64,000 nt of DNA from Syngnathus acus (lineage: Eukaryota; Chordata; Actinopteri; Syngnathiformes; Syngnathidae): assembly GCF_901709675.1 (NCBI RefSeq), contig NC_051091.1, positions 9,892,967 through 9,956,966 of the forward strand, read 5' to 3'. Below are positions 31,601 to 42,508 of the stretch, piece by piece. The notes under the pieces are model-generated. The model worked only from the letters and a program-made list of their open reading frames with translations, did not search any database and was not told the origin of the DNA. The position numbers were made by a program, and so were the translations under genes. Each line of letters starts with the position of its first letter. Positions within the stretch are counted from its first letter, which is position 1.

Positions 31601-33081
31601 TGTTCTTGGTGGAATCTTCAGACCCCTGTGAAAAAGCCCGGTGATGGACGCAAGGTGACATTCTTTGAGCCTGGCTCTGTGGAGGAGGTGCCACCGGGTG
31701 AGTGCTAGTGGTTGGAATGTGCAAATTGTTACTCCCTTCCTGTTTTAGGCACATCCTCCCGCAATATTTTTCAGGTTCCAAGGAAGAGGAGTTCCGCCTG
31801 CCTTACTTGAGCCACCAGCAGCTTCCCGCCGGCATCCTGCCCATGGTTCCAGAGGTGGCTCAAGCAGTGGGGGCCTGCCAAGGACCTCAGGCCAAGGACT
31901 ACGCCCGAGCAACACCAAACCCAGGCAAGGCCACCGTCACTGCGCTAATTGCCAACGAGCTGCTGTACGCCGGCACATCCCACACGGCTGAGGTTATCCT
32001 AAAGAGCAAAAATATACAGACGCCAAACGGGCCCCTCACCAGGCCCTCGGAACAGCTCGCTTTCCTTGCGTCTGTGCAGGGCCTGCAGGTAGCCGGCGTC
32101 TTCAATGCCTTCAGACACTCATTCAGCTCGGCCTTGCGTACCTAACAGTTCAAACATCTTCTTATTTGCTTGCAGGTGGAATACAAAGATTTCCCGAAAA
32201 ATAATAAGAATGAGTTTGTATCACTAATAAACTGTTCCTCCCAGCCACCGCTCATTAGCCATGGAATGGGAAAAAATATAGAATCCTGTCATGATATGGT
32301 AAGACATGGTCTCATTTCTATTTTTTACAAGTTTTTGTACAGTGTAAAAGTTGAACACAAGGCCTTCTGTGATACTGGTTGTCCTAATTTCAAAAGCATA
32401 TTCTCACCATAGAGAATAATATGACGAATTCCAGACTCAAACTATTCACCATCATTAACTGTACAGGCAATTTTGAAGTAACCTTTAACCTTCATGTCGA
32501 ACCTGCTGTTAGCCACAGCTCACGCCCGGACACTCGCGCTCTCAGACTTGCCAATGTCTTATCCACCGCGCTGCCTCTGTCATCTTTGTTGTTTGTGCGC
32601 ACAAAAAAAAAAAGTTGGCTGCTCACTGAGCTGTTGGATGAAATACGTATGTTGAGGTCATGATCCTAGACTTTTTTTTTTTGTATTTTTTTATTGGCCT
32701 GCATTTTGGTTGAATTTCTATTTGTACCACTTAGTTTGACGCTAGTTGAACTAATTGTACTTGGTAACATGTAACGGACAGCACATCATCTAAACTGCTG
32801 GAAAAAGACGTCAATTACTCTTATTCACCTCTACAGGCCGCACTTAATGTATTGAAACTGCTGTCAGAGTACGAGCAGCTGTTAAACGAGCGGACGGGAA
32901 ACGGAACAGCCTCCGGGTAAGCCTCTTTTCTTCATTGATTGTCAACGCGGCGGAGGAGACCATTAGCTCATTTACCAGGCTTGTTTCTGACAGATGTGGC
33001 AAACAGGAGGTTGAGGGCGAGCTGCACCCAAAACCGGCTAACTCAAGCACACTGGCCCCGCCCCTGGATGGCAGCATTTAG
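28639..33081 (+). CDS. stau1: Staufen-1 double-stranded RNA-binding protein
   Basis: Fourteen coding exons: 28639-28837, 29145-29266, 29341-29497, 29583-29733, 29811-29982, 30051-30146, 30209-30421, 30939-31082, 31388-31534, 31622-31697, 31775-32088, 32176-32298, 32837-32916, 32994-33081. The product is 693 residues. It binds structured mRNA for transport, translation control and Staufen-mediated decay. Five dsRNA-binding domains can be followed: dsRBD1 (~76-150, [13 protein letters not shown]), dsRBD2 (~166-258), dsRBD3 (~277-347, [23 protein letters not shown]), dsRBD4 (~383-455, the last with [18 protein letters not shown]) and dsRBD5 (~585-660). Between dsRBD4 and 5 lie the tubulin-binding stretch and a Staufen-swapping motif ([17 protein letters not shown]). 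The start MSQLQ matches the long human isoform. The dsRBD5 block [18 protein letters not shown], absent from STAU2 as I recall it, makes this STAU1. The C-terminal tail after TGNG is longer than, and unlike, the human one. Confidence 0.95.
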
Positions 33082-33534
33082 ACCATCATATTGGCTTGAC
33101 TGTAAAAGCACTCGAGAAAATTTGAAGACACTGTTCCAAGTCGCTGCAGGACATTTTTGGCGGTGGCCATGCTTCACCGTTTGCATCGTGCTCACAGTTA
33201 AACAAGATTGAAGTGAACATTTTGGTTTTGCTCTCCTTGATGTTGTTTAATTGTACATTCTTTTTGCTGCTCACTCGTGAGAGTAGCTGCATCCTAGCCA
33301 GTGATTCGGGGCTTCACTTCGTGTAACAAACTGTGAATTACGTCCTGTTAACACTCGTTTTAAATATGTTTTATTACTGCCATTTATTAAAAAGAATCCC
33401 ATTTGTTTTGTTTTCCCCGTGATGGCTAGGATGCAGCTGTCGATGGTTCTGCAGTGCTTTCGCTCAAAAACCCACAAGTGACGTGTTACCAACATTTACC
33501 GTGCAGGGCCGGGAAGAAAGAGTGTGTCACTACA

Positions 33535-33540
33535 AATAAA
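33535..33540 (+). terminator. stau1: Proximal AATAAA of stau1
   Basis: AATAAA lies 454 bases after the stau1 stop and about 110 bases before a second signal, so alternative cleavage is possible. Confidence 0.45.
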
Positions 33541-33646
33541 CGTAGCGTGTGATGTAACATGATGTCTCCACTGTTCATGGCGGGGCAGTCTTAACTCCCT
33601 TTCCCCTCCTTGATGTCGGCCTCCCGTCCCTTTTGCTCCTTATGGA

Positions 33647-33652
33647 AATAAA
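33647..33652 (+). terminator. stau1: Distal AATAAA poly(A) signal of stau1
   Basis: The signal is followed at once by CCTGTGTGCTCATATG, a GT-rich downstream element, which makes this the likelier main cleavage site (about 33665-33675). Confidence 0.6.
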
Positions 33653-33697
33653 CCTGTGTGCTCATATGCACGAAACAAATGTCTGCATTATCTAGTC

Positions 33698-33703
33698 TTT
33701 ATT
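33698..33703 (-). terminator. AATAAA poly(A) signal of the RDH10-like gene
   Basis: TTTATT on the plus strand reads AATAAA for the minus-strand SDR gene, 365 bases past its stop. It faces the stau1 signal at 33647 from about 50 bases away. Confidence 0.5.
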
Positions 33704-34067
33704 CTTTCCAGGTCAGTGCTGGACCAATTTTTTCTTTTTAGGGGGGGTCCACTGGGTGGCAGAAGGTACAACAAACCTGTGAATCCATTCGTTGCTATAC
33801 TTGCAACATAAAAGCTTTGTGTCCATTTCGACAATGTAGTTTTTTTTAATTGTGTGAACACATACAACACAGCAGTTACAGAGTTGAGTTATTTAACTAC
33901 TTTGTTTGAGTGGACCTAATGCAGAGCTGATAACCACTTGTCTGAGTCGTCACCTCGCCTTCTGCAGTTGTCCTGACCTTCAATATGTGAGTAAATCCTG
34001 GCAGTACAGAAGTAAGTTTTTCTTTGTGTTAAATGTCTTCTGTTTTTAACATGCTAAGATTGAAAAC

Positions 34068-35930
34068 CTATGCAAGTGAATTAACACCATTTGCCATTTG
34101 GTTCTTCTTGGCCTCAATGAAGGGATACATGCACTTGTCGGAGCCCATGAAACGATACGAAACCACATTGGATTCCCATGGCAGTAACCTGAAAGACAAC
34201 CAAAAAAAAAAAAAACATAAGCCGGTTTGGGTCAGCGTTAGTGGGACGAGACACGGTACTGACGCTCTGCAGATCCCCGGTAGGTAAGTGAGACGTGGAA
34301 TGCACACTAGGGGTTGGTCGATGAGGATGGCGTTCATGGCCTGCTCCACACAGTACTGAGGCTCCAGAGGGGGCAGAAAAAACTCCACCTCCTCTCTGTT
34401 GGTAGTCCGGAGAATAGAAAATAATTTCAAATGAGGCTGACCTATTTGTAGATATGTTTTTTGGTAGAGGGCAGACTTCAGTTTTTCGTGGTGAGTGCTG
34501 ACTGGTGGCTTTTCAATTACAGTAAATTATTTTCCAAAATTATTCAGCTATTCAAAGTTCAGCTTCACTTGTGCTATGTATGGGATTAGAAATAACATTG
34601 ACACACCTTATCTTGCAGCCCTCAAACATGCCCGTGTCCACAATGTAAGGGCACACCAGAGTGGTCTTCACGCCTTCCACTTCCTCAGCCAGCAGCTCGT
34701 GAGCCAGAGATTCGTGGAAACCCACCGCAGCAAACTTACTGGCACAGTAGTCCTGTCTCAGGTAGGAGAAACAATCATTTAGAATGGATTTTTCTGAAAA
34801 AAAAATAAATTTGCAATAAATGTGTTTCAGGTTGTGGTCCAATCCACATTCACCTCGACGCAGGCTGTACTGAAGAGGCCCAGCACGCTGGCGATGGTCA
34901 CGATGTGGCCGTGATCTTGGGCCTTCATCTGAGGCAGGAAGGCCTTCACTGTCTGGCAATGCACAAAGTGATGTCGAGGTATGTAACGTCAAAGAGTGAT
35001 TTAACTAAACGTTGCTCAACGTGAAGGACGCTTTTGTTGCGTGAGCAGCTTCACATTAAGAGGATTGTGACTGATGCTGTGAATGGGATTGTGTTAGTGC
35101 GCCTTATTTTTTAACAACAATAACCTGCTGTGTGCCAGTAACTGATGATGAAAATGTATTATGCAATTCAAGCTTATTTTGTCATAAATTTTAATTTGGT
35201 TGCCTGATATTGATATCATGATACGTACATAGAAGAAACAATATGTGATTTAATTTGTTGGAGTAGTGGAGACATTCCATCCTAATTTAATAACGATGGA
35301 CTTCATTAGATCATGGCATTGTTAAAAACATATTTATGATTGTTTATCTGTGTTGCTCTTCACAGATGATAAAGAATATTGTAAGTAAAAAAAAAAAAAA
35401 ATCCCTTAAACTAGTAGTTAAAGCCACATAACAAATTGCTCTCCGTACAAATATTTCCAAATAAAGGTTCACCTCACCCAGAAGAGCGCGAGACAGTTGA
35501 CCTTAATGGTCTTCTCGATGAGCTCATCCGGACAGTCGAGTACTCGTTGGCCCGCGACCACCCCGGCGTTGTTCACGAGCATGGTGACATCCCGGCCTAG
35601 GTCCTTCCGCACCACGTCCGCGTAGCGATACACTTCCTCTCGTTTGGTGACATCCACAGTGTAAGCGTGCGCCTTGCCCCCCAAGTCACGCACCAATTTA
35701 GCCGTGTTCTCGTTGGCCGCGGCGTCCACGTCCCACAGCACTACCTCGGCGCCTTGCTTAGTGAACTCCTGGGCAAAGAGACGACCCAGGCCTCCTCCCG
35801 AACCGGTGATCAGCACCAGCTCACCGTCGATGGGTTTAATGCGCGGCCGCAGCACGGCCCGTAAAGTGTTACGCAGGATGAAGTAAATAATATCCAGCAG
35901 CATCATCTGCAAGTCCATGAGGAATATCAT
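34068..35930 (-). CDS. Retinol dehydrogenase 10-like short-chain dehydrogenase (SDR16C)
   Basis: Exons in transcript order: 35478-35930, 34854-34952, 34607-34752, 34264-34395, 34068-34188, giving 316 residues (human RDH10: 341). The family oxidises retinol to retinal with NAD(P) at the endoplasmic reticulum, feeding retinoic acid synthesis. An N-terminal hydrophobic anchor (~8-28) precedes the cofactor motif TGSGGGLG, then NNAG. The catalytic residues are Ser173, Tyr186 and Lys190 (YCASK); the 13-residue Ser-Tyr spacing is that of active SDRs. The C-terminus, [13 protein letters not shown], is RDH10-specific rather than SDR16C5 or DHRS3. It lacks the insertion of about 25 residues that RDH10 carries between the Rossmann core strands, so it is a distinct RDH10 paralogue. 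The first ATG has A at -3, and an in-frame TGA lies just upstream. A 33-codon upstream ORF overlaps the start. I leave the symbol blank because the paralogue name is uncertain. Confidence 0.87.
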
Positions 35931-36028
35931 GGTTGCTCACCTTGACTCTTGCTGACTTTCACAAACTGGTTGAGAGCACGCAGACGGCCGAGCTGCTGTT
36001 TGAGCCGTCTGTGGCCCTCAGCCTCCAT
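35927..36028 (-). other. Upstream ORF overlapping the RDH10-like start codon
   Basis: A 33-codon frame begins MEAEGHRRLKQQL and ends in a TGA that overlaps the main start as ATGA. It is basic and contains no recognisable domain. A donor-like CAAGGTGAGC lies near its end, so part of it could also be an alternative leader exon. Confidence 0.45.
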
Positions 36029-37969
36029 CCTGCTGGTTTTAAACACCCTCCTCCCAGATTAGAAGAAATACTTTGAGCTCCTCATTACTGCTGCTTTAAG
36101 CTGTCGGTGTACTTTATGCGTATGCACCAATGCCAAGGGAAATAGTGTGTAGAATGTAAGTCTTTGTACGGAGCGAGGTCACAGTTTTCTACACGTACAC
36201 GTGAAACTCAAACAGTACTTACACTAAGCAGACAGTTTATTAGGTACCCCACGTTAAAGCCATAACAGAAAATCCGACTTTGCCCTTGATACAGAAAATC
36301 AGGATAGAATTACCAAATTTCCACAAGTAAGGGCTGAGGCGGGTTCTTCCATGTTATCCAAAATTGTAATACGCTATTTATTGAGGGCTGAAACAAAACA
36401 AAAATAACGCCACATGAGGAAATTATGGTTGCTTTTTGCAATGAGTTCAATTTCAATTGTGGTGTGTGAAAATTGACACGTTTTATTGGCAGTTTGAGAG
36501 CATAAGTAGATTATGATTTTGAACTGCGGTGCCATTACACCACAGGGATTGTTTTTTTTTTTTTTTCCCCCTCCCAACACTGGCGAACTTGTTTCACATT
36601 CAATGTTTGGAATGTGAGCCATGTATGTATACAATGAGTCACTCTTCAGTAGTCCTAAAAATGTCAAGTTCAAATGATCACATTTTTCTGTTTACAACAA
36701 CAACAACAAAAAATACTTGCAATAGGAGAGGAAATCATATAATACTATTTAGTGATTTCCTTCAGCCTCTTGTGCCCTTCACACACATTTCAGTTTGGCC
36801 TTCACGCTCCACACAGTTGGTATTTTTTGCATGAATAAACTCAAACCACGGGAGTTACATTAAGATGCCCTTTTCAAAATCCGTTTGACGCACACGCCCG
36901 GCGAGCAGATCAGTCGAGAGACCACCGATAATGCTCATCAGTTTTAAGCAAACGCATAGCGGTTTTAAGCTGTGCTGTTGCCATGGAGACAGTGACTCAG
37001 AGAACCACACATCTCTCCGATGGCAGCTTGTTGCCTCAACTTTGATCTTTTATTTTTTTTTATTCAATACCACTATTATATATTTTCATAGTGTGTATTC
37101 CAAATTAAGTGTATAGTTAACTATGGTGTTAGCTTGACTTGAGAAAGGCAAAGATAAGAAAAACATATCTCAACATCAAAAACATTGTATGCTATTAAAG
37201 AGCATAATGTAGTCAGGCACCATATCAAATAGACTTTCGATTTCTGCAATTGTCCCTTTATTCAGTGGCTAATGTCGATTGTGAGGGCGAAGTATTGCAG
37301 AACATGTTGATAATTAATGTTATTATCATGGATTCTCTGTGGACAGTCCCAGCTATTATTACCACCGGTGGCTATGGCAACGCTAGGGAGAAGCGACACA
37401 TCCCCGACGGCGACGACACTATTGGGTAACCCGTCCAGACGGTTTGCGTAAATTGGTGACCTTTTCCAACCTTTAAAATGTTCCTGAAGTAGCCTGGATT
37501 TAAGACTGACACTGATAACAGTACTAGAACTAATACTAGTACTGGAAAGACTGTCTGTCTCTTGCTGTTGTCACTTACGTAAATTCACTGTGAAAAGGTT
37601 GAATCATTTTTATTTTTTGTAACTACTGTCTTCTCTCTACTCCATTTGGGATAACTTTAATGGGGCTCAAACTCTGTTAGTCTAAATATTATGTTTTAAT
37701 GAGGTTTTATTTGTAACTTGGAAGCTCCAATAATTTTCCAGTGGTGTCGCAACCAGATTATAAAGAGTCATTTGAGGAGAGGAAAAGATTGAAGAAAAAT
37801 TAAATGATTTATACTAAGTGGAAAGATTATGTATTGAGCCAGTATATATATATTTTAATGTTTTCTATTCAAAATTTCAGTCTCCCTGGAGGGACCAAGC
37901 TCATTTCTGTAAAGTTCTTTCAAAGAAACACACATGGAACTGCTGGGGGCTTGCAATGAGGAGCGTCTA

Positions 37970-37984
37970 CCGCTAGATGGCGCT
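37970..37984 (+). promoter_or_regulatory. CTCF core site, full consensus match
   Basis: CCGCTAGATGGCGCT fits all 15 positions of CCRSYAGRKGGCRSY. It lies between the RDH10-like promoter and the likely 3' end of kcnb1, a plausible boundary position. Confidence 0.5.
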
Positions 37985-38169
37985 ATTATTTAGCACAGTG
38001 GATGCCAATCTCCAGTGGCACGCTGTGGTAGTGGGCTTTTCCCACTGTAGACGCCTGTGGGGAGGATGAAGGCCTGTTTTTACTCCCTGGCCCTCACCTT
38101 CTGCTTGTAAAAGCTCTACCATACAAATAATGAGTCAGCTATTCTTAATCAAAATGTAAAGTGATCTGC

Positions 38170-38175
38170 TTTATT
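38170..38175 (-). terminator. kcnb1: Candidate distal poly(A) signal of kcnb1
   Basis: The minus strand reads AATAAAG here. It would give a 3' untranslated region of about 4.3 kb. Vertebrate KCNB1 transcripts are known for long 3' ends, but another minus-strand AATAAA near 39.62 kb is an alternative. Confidence 0.3.
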
Positions 38176-41148
38176 TCATTTGGAGTCATCCGAGGGTGAA
38201 ACGTCACTTTTCTTAAGAAATAGAAACATCCCGGGGACATGGAGACACAGTTTCTTTTTTTTCCCCCGTACAAGACAATAACATGAATGGCTCCGTGTGA
38301 GTCACAAGCAGCCGCAACGCCAAAAAGTTACAACATGCACCGAACGATAGAACAGTTATACAGAAACGACAGCATAGAAAGTCAACAGGTAGAAATGTTT
38401 TTGTTTGTTTGTGTGTTTTGTACAAAACAGACTAAGCTGGGGACCTACAAACAACATTGGAGAAGAACTTTCCGAGATTTTTTTTTCTCTATTTCCCTGG
38501 TGTACTTTACAAAGACGGATGGCTTAGGCAAGATTGGGGTCAGGTCAATTCCGCTGAGAGCTTCAAATGTAGAAAAATATATATTTTGTAATTTGTTCCA
38601 GTTGTTTGTTGGCCTCACTCCTATAATGCTTTTCTTTTAGCGTGTTCCCCTTCTAAAATTTGACCCTAACCCTCAGAGGGTCTCTAGCTTCCATTCTCTG
38701 GGTCAGATTTCTCATGGCAATACTGTAAAAAACCGAATCCCTCGATGCCACAATCAAACTATTCAGAATGGTAGAAAAAAAACATTCACCATACAGCAGG
38801 GAACGCCTTTTGGAACGTTTGGAGAATCTGTGCTCTTCATTTTTTTCCATAAAAGTCACTTGATTGTGTTTTCTGATTTGGGCATTCCTCAGTATTCAAG
38901 GTTTTGAGATGCAACGTTTCGAGGCTACGAATGGTGTGTTTAGTTACCAGCATATTTCATGTTTTTCAGTTGCTCATTTATGGCCTAGATATGTTTTCCA
39001 TACCTAACACTTTAATCATGACTTTACAACCGCATCCGACATAAACTGAGGACAACTTTGTTATATTAGCGCAGAATACAGAAATGTGTCTTACAAAGTA
39101 ACTTAGAAAAAAAATAAAAAATCATATAATAGCATCACAGTCTAGGTATCCTTTTTTTCCTCACCCAACAATACTGCTGTCATAAATGCACTTAAATGAA
39201 TAGAAATAAATTAAAATACATATTTTGGGCATCCTTCAATAGATCTTCAGGAACGAAAATGTGTCCAAACCCCCCCCCCAAAAAAAAAAGAAGACCTGCC
39301 TTACCTTATGTCTACATTGTGACACGTTATTTGAAAACACTCACAGGAAATAATGCTTAAGATTTTGTTGGGTACCCTACTCATGTCTGAAAACATGGCC
39401 CATCAATAATGCGCATTGTATTTGTCTATGCAATTATCAACAAACCTCGACTACACTGTTTCCTGTCTAGTCATGAAATATTGATTGTCATCATAGTTGA
39501 AATATTTCAGCCAAAATGCTCCCTGACAGCCTTTTTCCATCGAAAGCCCAAATGACACATGGTGACAACTTGTACTGACCTTTAGTCACAGAATAAAATA
39601 CATGCCCCGCCCCCATTTTATTGATTGCTACTGATAATGATGTTGCTCATAAAGGGCGATCAGCAGATTATTCCTGACCTAATTATGTGTGACACATATA
39701 CGTCAATGAGATTTATATCTCTCGACAGCGATGACATGTTCGTCATACGTTGGCCTTCAATTTTCTTCATCAAGCTAAATCCAATTAAAGGTCCATTCAG
39801 CACTGCTGAGCTGTTGAGGACAATGGGACAGAAGTCAATTGGAAACGGTCATTTGTCTCTCTTTTGTACAATTATCACCTCGTCAAATGTTGTTAGAATA
39901 ATTCATAAGACTAAAAGAAAAGATACTCTTAGTCAAATATGTTAATTACACTTAGATATGCGTACAGGAGATTTCTTTGTAATCGCTGGACAGCAGTTCT
40001 TATTTTAAGTATGACTTATGCAAGATATTTTTTTTTACCACATCGTAAGTTAAAAGATACAGTTAAGCCTATGAACAACAATTGTTGTTTTTGTTTTTAA
40101 ATAAAATAGCTAACTGTAAATATTACGTGGCAAAGGATTTTATGACTGACTATCCTTTGAATCGTGATAAAAATGAGAACCTCCATGTAAAAATCTATAA
40201 AAATGACATTTGTCTGTTTTTGTTTTTCTTCTCCAGCAAATAAATGAACAAATAATTGAAGGCCAAAATGTGTTCAGTGTATGACTAATTTGGGTTTTAG
40301 CTGTAAATCATATTGCATTAAAAATCCAACTCCAACACTTAGCAGGGGGGCGAATTAATTTGTCGCCACTTAAAACATAACATTGTTTATCCATTCCATT
40401 CATTAGCAAACTCTAATGGAATACATCTTGAATATACAGCATGTTTTTAAAAATAAATACGGCATATTTCTGTGATGTCTTTCGGGTGTGGCCGTACGCA
40501 CAATGGAGACTTCCCGTTATGCATACATTCATTTGGGAAATTCTTTTCTATTAAGCGTCACACTCCGCACTCACAGCCTCATTGCCATTCCTTTCACTCT
40601 GGCTTCTCTGACAACAATGCAAAACCAGATTTGAAATCAGGATTTGGGACTCCAAAACACAGGAATGACCATCACATACAGTATGATTGTATAACTAGAA
40701 ATCCAAATTCCTCATTGTTATGCTTTTCTTTCAAGGTTTTGGTTCCGTCCACATACCCTCACTTAATTCTCTTAAAGGGCTTTCAAAGGCTCAACTGAGA
40801 TGAACAAAGACCATTTTTCCCCCCACATGAATTAGACATTAAAGTGCATGTATATTCTTCTAATAATGAATACGTATATTCCCTTAAATGTTGCTGCGTG
40901 TTGCAAAACAAAACAAGGTCACATATCCGCAATGTGCTACAAAGATAGGTCACAAACGTGTCAATAGGCGAGGTCACGGCATCTTCGTGACGCCGCCGCG
41001 TCCGTGAGTCATGGTTGGTGATTGGTGGCTAAGCCAACGTGTGACTTGCATGCATAACTGCCATTCCTGTGTGCCTTTGTGCCCGTTTGTATATGTTACA
41101 TGCAGTCAGACCTTCCCACCCCAATTAAAAGACTCAGCAAGGGTACCT

Positions 41149-41162
41149 GTCACCACGGCAAC
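41149..41162. promoter_or_regulatory. RFX X-box palindrome
   Basis: GTCACCACGGCAAC fits GTNRCC-N2-RGYAAC exactly. It lies in the inferred kcnb1 3' untranslated or downstream region. Confidence 0.4.
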
Positions 41163-42508
41163 CAAGCATTTCGATACTGCATATATTGAAGTTAAGCTGT
41201 ATGCGTCTTCCGTGGGTGTTTTAGCACTAGTCAATTTCAACTGGTGTACCGTTTCTTTATATACAGTATGACTTTGTTATATAATACAGAAATTTAAGCA
41301 CCAAAGCCGCAATGGTTTAATATTACCTCAATTATCAATCAATCAAACCAGTTTCTGATTGCGTTCCTGTTGGACGAAATGAAAATTTGCTACTAAAATC
41401 TTAAATTAATTGAAGTGGGAGGTGCTTCAAATTGTTATTATAGAAAATAAAAAAATTATTTTGCTGATGACTAAATAATTTTACTTTTTTTTTTTTTTTC
41501 TTCATACTGATATTGAGTGTATTCATTCACTGGCTACATTAGACACACTGGCGACATTAGACACAGCGGCACATCTACACGCGTGCCGCAACGTGAAATT
41601 GGCGGTTGGATCGAATTGGATTGTGTCCTTAATAAAGTAGCCTGTGGGTGTACATTATGTTTGCTTCTTATATTTGCCCATAAAAAAATTCTCAGTCCAC
41701 TATTTTTATCCATTATAAATGACACAGAGAGCTGCCCAGCTAATATTAACCATTGGCAAGATATAAGTGTGATCCATCTTCCTCGTGATGTCATGTGACA
41801 AAATACCGTGGATGATGAGCTGTAACCTCTCAATATCGAAAGCTTCCGTTCCATGACGCTGATCCTTTTCTCGAGATTACTTGTCACGTATGATTATGAC
41901 AAAGCGGACTTTCAAATAGCCAATATCTAAGATATTTTATCTTTATATATTAAAAAAAAATCAGATTGGACAATCTTTGACGTGTGTGTGTACATAAATT
42001 ACCATCGGATCATTCATCAGCAGTCGTCCTCATATTCACACAAGCAATTGCAGACATGCACGCCCTCAACAATTGGAAATGACTAAGGCCAGGTATGAGA
42101 ACTGAGGGCATGATGACGTTTATAGGCTTTTAGGTCCTTTCCTGTATCTCCCAGACTATGAAACGAGTTCTTACTGGAGAAGGTAGCGATAACCGTCAGC
42201 CTCAACAATCGCGCAAAACGCGGTTTGATTTTCTCATAGGATGGCTGGACAGACCTGCTGGCTACATTGGGGTGCTTCTGTGGAATACTACCTCTTGATT
42301 GGAATGAATCGAAAGAGGGGCAGTGAAAGTGTTTCTCCCCGAGTATTCGGCCCTCGTGTTCTCCCTGAGCCCATGGCAAGCTCGGGTGATTTGTAAAACA
42401 TTTCAACTTTGTCACTCTCCATTGTCTGCCTGGCTTGTTGTGTGTTTGGTTTCTCTGTCACAAGCACTCCTGCTCTGGTGTATGGTTTATACTTAACACA
42501 CTCCGACC

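Larger units (their letters stand above)
36029..42508. other. Gene-poor interval between the RDH10-like gene and kcnb1
   Basis: I find no splice-consistent coding exon. The right part is probably the long 3' untranslated region of kcnb1; a minus-strand AATAAA at 38170-38175 is a plausible end. The left part is intergenic with an interspersed-repeat fragment near 36.23 kb. RFX-like palindromes (36977-36990, 37368-37381, 41149-41162) and a full CTCF core (37970-37984) are the notable sites. Confidence 0.5.

Noticed and set aside
34552-34992. 146-codon minus-strand frame spanning two RDH10-like exons
   Set aside because: It joins a real exon to intron sequence by chance; the true junctions are at 34607, 34752, 34854 and 34952.
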